From Cannabis sativa (taxonomy: Eukaryota > Streptophyta > Magnoliopsida > Rosales > Cannabaceae): a DNA stretch of 64,000 nt. The DNA lies in contig NC_083610.1 of assembly GCF_029168945.1 (NCBI RefSeq), forward strand, positions 48,377,429 through 48,441,428, read 5' to 3'. Each line of letters starts with the position of its first letter. Within the stretch, counting starts at the first letter, position 1. Below are positions 23,929-32,753 of the stretch, in pieces. The position numbers and the translations under genes were made by a program. Below the pieces are notes generated by a model, which searched no databases, was not told where the DNA came from, and was given only the letters and a program-made list of their open reading frames with translations.

Positions 23929-26037
23929 TCAAGCGTCTGGAGCAGCAGGAGTAGTCTCATCAGGAGCAGCCTCGTCCGCGACCTTGCTGACGACCTCATT
24001 CTCGACCTCTTCAGCCTGTACGCCCTCGACCTCGTCCGGAAGGTTGCCTCCCCCACCTTGAGTCTGGGTAGGCGACATGGCGCGAAAGGCTTCAGCCATC
24101 TCAGCAGCTTCAGCTCCAAGAAGCGAGAAGTCGAAGTCGGGGACTTTGGAAAGAGTGGTATAAATATAATCAGACACAGCCTGATCGTACTGTTTCTTCC
24201 CATTCTCTTTCTCAGCCTCCAAGTCGCGAGCCATCTCAACGATCGTTGTCTGCGACTTCTTGACCTCGAGCTCCGCCTGTTCTTTTGCCCTGCTGAGTTC
24301 TTCGAGCTCCTTCTCCTTGGCCTTGTTAAGTTCCTCAATCCTCGCCACATCCTGCTTCAGCTTCTTTATATTTTCTTGAAAATGGGCGTTCTGCCTCTTC
24401 AGCGAGTCGGCTTCCTTCGAAGGAGTAGCCGCGGCTTTTATGAACAAAGCCATGGATTGCGCGGCCAGTTCAGTAGATCGAGCAACGAGATCCTCGTAAG
24501 GGATCTCAGTCAGGAATTTTTCCTGCATGGCCAGGAAGTCGCGAGCACGAACTGGGGGGTCGATGACGACTTTCTTCCCCTTATCCTGAGTAGTCTTGGC
24601 CAACTTCTTGGAAGAGTCTGCAACAAGCGAAGCCATCACATCGCTCTTCCTCTTCTGGGCAACGACCGGCGAAGTCGCCGGTGTTCCACCCTTTTGCTTG
24701 ATCTTCAGGACAGGGGCAGACTTCAAAAAAGTCATGTCTACAAGCATAAAGGACAGATAAGTAAAAAATCACAATCCTACCCGTTAGTTTATAGCAAAAA
24801 AACGAGTTACCTGAAATTTGCCGAGGAGTTTGCTTAGAAAGACGTTTGTCTATCCGCTCTTGCTGCTTCTCAGATGGTTCTTTATATACTGGCTCCCGTT
24901 GAAGACTCGCGTTCTCGGGGATCAGCTGGTGTTCTCGCAACTTCGCAGTTGTGCACAATAATCGCCAGTCGCGATCTTGTACCGGAAGACTCCCGAGAAT
25001 TTCAGCTGTCTCCTTCCTAGTCGCGTCAAGAGTTGGTCGAGCTGGTCTATCTGCGATGACAACAAAAAGCGAGTTAGCCAAAGATCTCAGAAAACAAAGT
25101 AAAAATTATATCTAAGTCAACAAATACGCGACATACTGGGTATGCGATTAAAGTCAGTCCTAATCCCAGGAACCTTAAAAATGTAAAACCACTTCGACTT
25201 CCAGTCACCCATGTTCGATACCATCCCCTCGACACCGTTTATTTCAGAAGTCGCCCATTTACTAAAGCAATAGAAGCCGTTATGAAGACCCACGCTCTTT
25301 ATGTCGTAGAAGTAACTAAACTCCTCTACTGACGGAGCCCTATGGGCTTACTCCATGTACATCGCATAGAAAGCTAGTACAGTGCGATAACTGTTGGGTG
25401 TCAGCTGAAAGGGCGATACGTCATATCGCCTAAGAATGGCTGCGACGAAGGGATGAAATGGGACCGATACACCACATCGAAGGATGGGTATTGAGATGAC
25501 CACATCCTCTGTAGGGATGATCGCAGGGTTGGTGAACGGAAGGTGCGCTCTCTGAGATGGTTTAGGACGTTGAAACGCGAGTCGCAACAAATTCAACCTC
25601 ACAAAGGTGGTGAAGTCAGATTTGGCAACCCTCGAGACTAAATCTTCGCATGAGAAGGGCTCGTTCAATTGGGAGTCGTCGACCGAATCCGTCCCACTCC
25701 CTTCCGCTTCCTCTTCTTCCCCACCTGACTCGCGGACCGGAGTGGTCCATGCCTCCTCCACCTCCTCGACCTCGATGTCGGGAGCATGCCTCGTATGTAT
25801 GAGGTAGTCGCGTGCTGACACTGTGGATTCGCTGTCTCGGATATCGATTGTCCCAGGTTCAGCGAGCTCCTGTACCATCCTCTCGATGTCTACGGAAGAC
25901 ATCGGACCTAACTCTATTTCCGCAGCCTCCATTTCGGAGATGTCCGTAGGGAGAAAACTGTCTCTCTCCTGGTCCGACTCTCCGTCAAAGGCGCGACCTC
26001 CTGAACCGAGCTGCTGGCTATCCGATAGATCGCTCAT
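23929..26037 (-). CDS. Antisense three-exon gene inside the Tat element (Transposase_28-like)
   Basis: A gene on the strand opposite gag-pol. Coding exons are 26037-25137, 25050-24811 and 24737-23929; the introns (86 and 73 bp) have GT...AG ends and join in phase, giving 650 codons. Exon 1 has an acidic N-terminal half and then 'VSVPFHPFVAAILRRYDVS' plus 'FQLTPNSYRTVLAFYAMYM', matching my memory of the Pfam family called putative gypsy-type transposon (Transposase_28). Exon 3 codes a long coiled coil rich in Lys/Glu ('EELNKAKEKELEELSRAKEQ') and an acidic tail. A single in-frame TAA at 25348-25350 splits exon 1; the frame continues as coding beyond it. TTTCAG directly precedes the ATG, so a 5'UTR intron (26038-26833) is likely. 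The function is unknown. Extra antisense ORFs in Tat elements are established, but the splice model here is my inference. Confidence 0.8.
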
Positions 26038-26996
26038 CTGAAAGATAGAAGATCTTTTCAGCGTGATGGATGTGTGAAAAATAAAGGTAAGTGATCTCAC
26101 CCGCAGTAGATTATAAAAGTCGCATTCGACAGAAAGGTCAGCCTCCATGCGAAAACTGACCATCCTATCAACATGCGAGAAGAAATATAGCTATCTTTGG
26201 GCAAGTAATTCACGCATCCTCGGTTGTGCGGTATACCTCCAGAAACGGATGGGCGTATCCCAGTGACTCAAGAGGTATGCATTTTCGAGCATAACCCTGA
26301 AGTTACTGGGAGACCCCCACCGTTTCGAGACTACCTATCAACCAAAGAGTGCGATCATTCGAGCATTAACGCACGTCAACAAATGGCTGGGCGTATCTCA
26401 GTATCTCAAGGGGCATATAATCGCATATATGGCCATTAAAATACTGTGACACACCCACCATTTGGAATGGCAATTAATACTCTCACCACTCAGCCCGCGA
26501 CATGTAAAGATCCTAAAAGGTCTAGCTAACAGTTAAGCGGAAATAAGTCTTGGAAACATGCGATTATTCAAGCTGTTCATCTGAACACTCGCGAACATTC
26601 AAATTGTTCATCCGAATATCCGCGAGTATTTGAGACGTGAATCAGTGCTTATGAATTGTGTGCGGTTATGTCAGTTTACAGGCCCTACACTATGAATGTT
26701 ACCCAGTTTCATTGACCCAAAACACATAAATACCCACTAGCATACACTCCTAAAAAGCCTTCAAAAACATCCAAACCCAGAAAGTAAAGCACAATTTCTC
26801 TAAAAACAAAAACGAAAAATGCAGAAAACTAACCTTTAGTTTTGATTCCTGCGAACTGCTCTCGATCACGTCTGAGATTGGAAATGTTGTGAAAGCTGGC
26901 AGAAAATCTGGGGATGAACTTTTTCTGAAGTGTATGAACTGGAGGGAAGTTAAGAGAAAAGAGGGAAAATGGGGAAATTTGATTCGTATCAAGGCG

Positions 26997-27004
26997 TTTA
27001 AATA
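26997..27004 (-). promoter_or_regulatory. Candidate TATA box of the antisense gene
   Basis: On the minus strand the word TATTTAAA sits about 160 bp upstream of a good splice donor (AAAG|GTTAGT, exon end at 26834). That donor pairs with the acceptor just before the antisense ATG. Placement is consistent with a promoter inside the element that drives the antisense transcript away from the 3' LTR. It is inferred from position only. Confidence 0.4.
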
Positions 27005-27283
27005 CCCATATCCCTTATTAATTGGGATTATGACACGTGGCAGCCAGAATGCCTAAGGTCGCCCAATCTAACGGCCAATTATGGCCACGCCTACACGAAA
27101 ACCGAAGGGTTTTGTGACGTGGCATCCTAGAGATAATAAGAATTAATTATTACAGCCGTCATTTTTCGAAACCCTCGATGGGACAACCAAAAGGTCACCT
27201 CCTCGTGACAACCTTTCACCTGTCTCTCGAGTAATAGTTTCCCTCGGTGACCGCTCTAGTCACGTCGCGAAACTAGGGGCATG

Positions 27284-28146
27284 TGTTATAGTGAGATTTC
27301 TCTCACCTAGAAACTCGAGACCAGACTCCTCTTTAAAGGACACGTGTATTCAGATTTCCAATGAAGGCTGAATGTCCGTGAGAGATTTCTCGAAGTTTAG
27401 ACCTCGCTCAGGATAAAAACAGCGAGATACTGTAAGTGTGACTTAAGTCGCACTGCATAACCATAATTCTCATCATGCAGGGTAGATCCAATTCGCATAT
27501 GTCAGAACATGTGCGAGTGTCCCCTCTATATCTCCGCGACAAGTATAGAGAGCAATCCCCTATGATGCAGTTTTGGTCCCAACGACCCAATAGCCCTGAC
27601 AGACCAGTATAAGTTCGCATGTCCAGACTTTACTAGCTCCAACATGCGAAGTCTACAAAGGGCGATTATCTGAGGACGCAGACGTTCCAAACGTACTGGC
27701 GATCCTGCGAGCTCAACAAACGGAACATGAACGGTCAACTCGCAGATGCGGAAGACGCATACGTTGATGAATTTAGTAACTGTCATACATTTATTAATGT
27801 TAACGTTGTTTGAGTTTAGTTATTGTAATTCAATGTGTAAATAATGGATTAACAATGAATGTGATCCTCATGTAACCGATTGGACACCTACTTTGTATAT
27901 AAAGGGGTGATCCACCATGAAAATGCACCTACGAATCCCTTGCTACAGTGGACTGCGAACAAAATCGATCGAACCACTATAATTCATCGTCTTGTTTACT
28001 TTTTCCAGCCTTGTTGTTTGTTCTTGCATTCCCAGTCGAGTACTCGCCATTTTAGGTTGAATACTCGCACTTGTCATTTCTCAAATAATTCTCTTTTTTA
28101 TCAATTAAATTATACTTTTTGGTGTTGCGAAATTTGCTCGACAACA
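27284..28146 (+). repeat. 3' LTR of the Tat Gypsy element
   Basis: Begins TGTTATAGTGAG after the purine tract AAACTAGGGGCATG and ends CTCGACAACA next to the duplicated target CTGAC. It is nearly identical to the 5' LTR, differing mainly around 27507-27512, 27522, 27668 and 27955-27970. Confidence 0.95.
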
Positions 28147-28912
28147 CTGACATGGTTAGGTTCGATCTCAAGAGTATTATTCTTGTTCTTTGATTTATTA
28201 GTTAAGCCTACTTTTTGGTCAGGATGATACGTACATTTTTGGAACATGGTAGTGCAATTGAGTGGGAGCGCTAATCATAGATATGGAATCTATAGCTTCT
28301 ATCTAGACATAGAAGTGAAATGATGATTTCCTTCGAGCTTGGCTAAACAGAGATAAATGGTTGAGTACTCATTTCAGTGATTATGTTAGTTCACTGAAAT
28401 ATCATTTATAGGTGGCTAAGTGTTTTAAGGATAAAATGCATTGAAGGGTGTAACGGTAAATCAATCTTGATGCAATGTAAATCATCTATAGATGATCATT
28501 GATTATTGGGATTATAACAATAGATTACTAATAGTGTATCTATATCGTGGAACATATAGAGTGTTCTATATAACTGAGAGTGCAATTCCAAGTTCTATGG
28601 TGGATGCAATGAGGAATTAATAAGTTAGTGGATTTACTTGGTAAATTCTAGATTTGCTTATTGGAAGCTCGGATATATAGGCTCATGGTCTCCATACTAG
28701 TTGAGACAATACTGCTTGTAAGACTCAGTTAATTGATTTTAATTAATCAATTATAATTCTAAAATTAGACTATGTCTAGTTTATGAATTTTCACTAAGCT
28801 AGGGCTTAATTGTGAAGAAAAGAGATTCTAGGGTTTATTTGTTAATTAAGAGACTTTATTAAGTCTAATTAATAAATATATTAAATGTCAATTTTATTTA
28901 ATAATTAAATAA

Positions 28913-29262
28913 TTAGATTTGGCATTTAAGTGGTTAAATTGGAAAAATGGCATTTTTGAGAAAATAAGACGAATAATTGGAAAAATAGCAAAATTACAAG
29001 GTGGGGCCTAATATCCATGGCTAGCCACTTGAGGAGCAATTTACCATTTATTTTTTCATTATTTTAATGCCAAATAAATCTAACCTATTAGATTTTGCAT
29101 TTAAGTGGTTAAATTAGAAAAATGGCATTTTTGAGAAAATAAATGAATAATTGGAAAAATGGCAAAATTACAAAGTGGGGCCCAATATCCATGGCCGGCC
29201 ACTTGAGGAGCAATTTACCATTTATTTTTTCATTATTTTAACGCCAAATAAATCTAACCTAA
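28913..29262 (+). repeat. 175-bp tandem duplication in the Copia-B 3' LTR
   Basis: Two copies, 28913-29087 and 29088-29262, each starting TTAGATTT(G/T)GCATTTAAGTGG and ending in AAATCTAACC. They include a GGCCGGCC-type word in unit 2 (GGCTAGCC in unit 1). The 5' LTR has one unit only, so the duplication arose after insertion or was lost from the partner. Confidence 0.88.
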
Positions 29263-29713
29263 CCCTAAATGGCTTCATATAAATAGGTAGTGATGGCCTC
29301 AAAGGAAAAGAAGATGCAAACTCTTTCCTTCAGTAAAATTTTGTGCCACCTTCTCTCTACCTATTTCGAAATCCTCTCTCTCTGTTCCTCTCTTCAAACC
29401 GAACCCTAGAGTGATTAGAGTAAATGCCCACACACATCAAGTGGTACTTAATCATAGTGTGTAAGGCTGTGTTTAATCCAAATTTAAGAGAAGGAGAATC
29501 AGGCTCAAATCTTGGTGATACTCTGCTACAGAAAGGATAAAAGGGTTAGAGATCTGAGTGGAAGGAGCCATTATAATTCTGTTGCACCCATTGTAAGGTT
29601 TCTGAAACTTTATATGTGTTTATTTCATATCATTTTAGAAGTTCATGTTTAGGATGTTAAAAACATACTTATTAGTAAATCTAGATCCTGGTAAAATATA
29701 TTCCAACCCCTAT

Positions 29714-31920
29714 TCCCACAACACATGACTCAAGTATTATTTCGAGAATTCACAAAATGAAAACAAGGTCTCAAAGTGGGATTTATAAACCTAAGGCCTA
29801 TCTATCAACAAGACATCCACTTGCTAAATCTCTCTTTCCTACTGAACTAAGGTCTGTTCAGCAAGCTCTCAAGGATCCAAAGTGATTTCAGTCAATGCAA
29901 AAAGAAAATACTGCCTTGGTTAAAGAAAAAACTTGGACACTTGTCCCATATCAGCCACACATGCATGTTATTGATAATAAATGGGTGTATTGGATTAAAC
30001 TTAATGCTGATGGTTCTCTGAACACTTATAAATCCAAATTAGTGGTAAAAGGTTATCTACAAACGCCTGGCATTGACTATGAAGAGACCTTTAGCCCCGT
30101 GGTAAAATCGGTTAGGGCTGAACATCGGGCGGGTTTACCGAGTTTCGAGTTTGCGGGTTTTGGGTTCACGGGTTTCGAGTTCAAAAAAATGAAACCGAAC
30201 CCAGACTCGGATAGGGCACGGGTTGGCGGGTCACAGGTTGGCAGGTTTCAGTTGGTCGGGTTAACCGAATTGGCGGGTTGATTCGGTCAATTCAGTCAAC
30301 TCTTTTAAAAAAAATAATTTTTTATTCAAATAATTATTTCTTTTATTTTTTTATTTATTAAATTAAACATATATAATATAACAATTTTAGGGTTTTTTAT
30401 TTTTATTTCTTTTTATTTTTTAATTGATATATATATAATGTAATAAAAAATAAAAAATATGTATAATATATTAAATATGCGGGTTGGCAGGTGGGTTCAG
30501 GTTCAACCCGAAACTCGATACTCCTAAAAACTCAACCCGCGAACCCACCCAAAGGGTACTGGGCTGAACCCGACCCGCTCGAACATTTTTTTTTTAAAAA
30601 AAATTGTGGGCTCACCAGTTCGGGTTCAGGCAGGTTGCTCGGGTTTCGGTCGAACCCGCTCGAATTGTTCAGTCCTAAAATCGGTCACTGTTAGAACTGT
30701 TCTAATCTTAGCTGTCACTTCATCTTGGCCTGTTAAGTAATTGGATGTTAGCAATGCTTGTTTAAATGGTGATTTGCAAGAAACAGTCTACATGAGGCAA
30801 CCTAGAGGCTTTGAGGATCCAAACAAACCGACTCATGTCTGTCAATTGCATAAAGCTCTCTATGGATTAAAACAAGCTCCACGAGCTGGAATGAGAAACT
30901 AAGGCAAACACTCTTGCAGTGGGGTTTTCGAGCTTCAAGATCAGATACTTCTCTATTTGTCTATGGCTCAGAATCTGATTTAATAATCCTCCTAGTCTAT
31001 ATCGATGACATACTAGTTACTGGACCTAACTCAGAGTTGATTTCAAAATTAATAGCTGATCTAAATGCTTCGTTTGCCTTAAAGGATTTAGGTCCTATAC
31101 ACTACTTCCTTGGTATAGAGATCTATAGAGATGTTGCGGGTATGTATCTTTCTCAAAGCAAATATGTCACTGCTTTGCTTGTTCGACTTCAGCTAGATGG
31201 TGTCAAAAGCTGCCCCAGTCCCACCAGCTCTACTCAGAAATTGTCCTTATCCGATGGGGAACCATTTCAGTACATCACTCTTTATCGAAGCACACTTGGT
31301 GCTTTGCAGTACCTCACATTAACACGACCAGATGTTGCATTTATTATCAATAAACTTAGTCAGTTTATTCATGCCCCAACTATCACACATTGGAAAGCCT
31401 GCAAACGCCTATTTCGATATCTGAAAAGCACTATTTCGCATGGCTTACTTCTCATACCAGCAGCTTCAATGGATATTTGTACATACTCTGATGCAGATTG
31501 GGCCAGCTGTATAGATGATCAGAGATCTACTGGGGGTTATGTGATTTTTCTTGGAGGTAATCTGGTTTCTTGGTCTGCTAAAAAGCAAAATGTTGTTGCT
31601 AGGTCCAGCACTGAGAGTGAATTTCGAAGTCTAGCCAACACTGTTGCAGAAATCAGATGGCTAGTTAATTTGTTATCTGAACTACACATCACACCAGTTC
31701 ACACACCAGTTATCTGGGTTGACAACCCAGGAGCAGCAGCACTTACAGCTAATCCAATCTTCTATGCTCGATCAAAGCACATAGAAATCGATCTACACTT
31801 TGGGATCAAATTAGGGCCAAGGAGTTATCTGCCAAATATGTCCCAACAGTTGATCAAGTTGTTGATTCTCTTACAAAACCTCTCTCCACAGATCGATTTT
31901 TGTATCTAAAAGGCAAACTA
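29714..31920 (+). pseudogene. Copia-A RT and RNase H (resumed after Copia-B)
   Basis: The oldest element continues directly after the CCTAT duplication: 'HKMKTRSQSGIYKPKAYLS', then RT '[20 protein letters not shown]' and '[15 protein letters not shown]'. A hAT MITE interrupts at 30113-30677. RT resumes with '[16 protein letters not shown]', '[11 protein letters not shown]', a one-base loss, then '[12 protein letters not shown]'. RNase H has '[19 protein letters not shown]' and '[11 protein letters not shown]'; a frameshift follows 'IEIDLHF' near 31800, after which '[14 protein letters not shown]' is readable in another frame. The YIDD box and motif wording resemble the Ale lineage of Copia. 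It is inactive because of stops and shifts. Confidence 0.9.
30113..30677. mobile_element. hAT-type MITE in the Copia-A RT
   Basis: 565 bp bounded by TAGGGCTGAACA and the inverted TAGGACTGAACA, with the perfect 8-bp duplication AAATCGGT (30105-30112 and 30678-30685). Removing the element and one copy restores RT codons on both sides. The ends are dense in CGGGTT/AACCCG words and the middle is AT-rich. It encodes nothing recognisable. It is similar in design to the elements at 8309 and 46644. Confidence 0.93.
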
Positions 31921-31954
31921 AAATGGTTGCTACCCCTTTTCGTTTGAGGGGGGA

Positions 31955-32170
31955 TATTAACTAACATTTTACTTGTTTTAGTTTCTTAAGATTAGTTAGT
32001 TAATCCAGTTAGTTTTCTTAACTAACTTTCTATTTTTGCCTTGTAATTTCTGAATATAAATAAATGAATTGTGCTCTTTTTCGAGTCAAACTTTTCAGCT
32101 AAATTCTCTCACTTTGAGTTTTCTCTCTGATTTTTACCTTTTTGGTTTAGCTTGTTAAGTTTCTTTATTA
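31955..32170 (+). repeat. 3' LTR of Copia-A (short, right end approximate)
   Basis: Follows the purine tract TTGAGGGGGGAT. It begins TATTAACTAAC (expected TG mutated to TA) and contains a TATA-like GAATATAAATAAATG near 32052-32066 followed by pyrimidine-rich leader sequence. The right end is not certain because the partner LTR lies outside the window; the size would be about 200-220 bp, as is usual for this Copia type. Confidence 0.65.
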
Positions 32171-32753
32171 TTTAACTAAAATAAAGAGTATGACTTAAAA
32201 AAAAAAACCTCCAACCATTCAAAAAATAACTCGCTATAATAAAAAATAGATAGAATTCTCTAAATGTAAATGTAAAACGCTCCTTACTTTTTTACTAAAT
32301 TTTTTTAATAGTACTTTAATTAAAATTACTATTATTTTTTTTTATTTTATAAAATTAATTTATATTTGACAAATTTAAATTATAATATATTATTACAATA
32401 ATCAACAACAATAAAAATAACTTTCTATTTTAACCTTTTAGCTACATACCATTACAGATGCTTTAGCACTGGATCACCCACTTGCACATAGATGCTAATG
32501 TGTAAAATATAATTAACTCGGTTAGCTGATTAGTTGCAGTTTTTGTTTCAGTTAAATTTTGTTGCGGTAATAAATGTAATAAAGTCTGTTAAATTAAAGC
32601 AGTGGAGCTTTTTCAGCTACACTCTTTGTAATTCTCATGCTTATAAATAAGAGTTCTCACTTTTTGGTGGTAATATAAGAGGGTAGAGCAATAATGGCAC
32701 ATTAACATTGAACAAATACTAGTTTTATAAGAAAACAAACAAGTCACAGATTC
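32171..32753. other. Spacer between Copia-A and the YjbQ-family gene
   Basis: AT-rich DNA with homopolymer runs. The part next to the gene (about 32500-32753) should include its 3' untranslated region, since the gene reads leftwards and stops at 32754. No reading frame or repeat family was recognised. Confidence 0.4.

Larger units (their letters stand above)
16594..28146 (+). mobile_element. Tat-lineage Gypsy retrotransposon with antisense gene
   Basis: An 11,553-bp element bounded by LTRs of 867 and 863 bp and a perfect 5-bp TSD, CTGAC (16589-16593 and 28147-28151). It is inserted in the Copia-B 3' LTR. The LTRs differ at only about a dozen positions by eye (roughly 98-99% identical), so it is young. 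The order gag-protease, RT, RNase H, second RNase H, integrase, and the primer-site signature TGGCGCCGTCTGTGGGA fit the plant Tat (Retand/Ogre-related) lineage. An intron-bearing gene in antisense lies between pol and the 3' LTR, as is known for some members of this lineage. One frameshift in gag and one stop in the antisense gene were found; pol is fully open. Confidence 0.95.
7038..29708 (+). mobile_element. Copia-B, long-LTR Copia retrotransposon carrying later insertions
   Basis: Boundaries are fixed by the LTR ends and a perfect 5-bp TSD, CCTAT, at 7033-7037 and 29709-29713. Without the Tat element and the hAT insertion the element is about 10 kb. The order is 5' LTR, tRNA-Met-type primer site, a long non-coding leader, gag remnant, protease, integrase, RT, RNase H, purine tract and 3' LTR, which is the Copia order. 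By eye the first ~350 bp of the two LTRs agree at roughly 95%. The outermost bases of the 3' LTR are mutated (TA...CC instead of TG...CA). It is inserted in Copia-A between integrase and RT codons, in the same orientation. Confidence 0.92.
16115..29708 (+). repeat. 3' LTR of Copia-B, split by the Tat Gypsy element
   Basis: The LTR runs 16115-16593 and resumes at 28152-29708. It follows the purine tract AAGTGGGAGT (16104-16113). Its first bases are TATTGGGC (TG mutated to TA) and its last are TTCCAACC (CA mutated to CC). The right flank CCTAT matches the duplication left of the 5' LTR. After removing the Gypsy element and one duplicated target it is about 2.04 kb, longer than its partner because of a 175-bp tandem duplication. 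Confidence 0.92.

Noticed and set aside
24058..24837. Plus-strand open frame of about 259 codons opposite the antisense gene
   Set aside because: It is the complement of the coiled-coil exon, with Ser/Leu/Arg-rich low-complexity sequence. The spliced minus-strand model explains the region.
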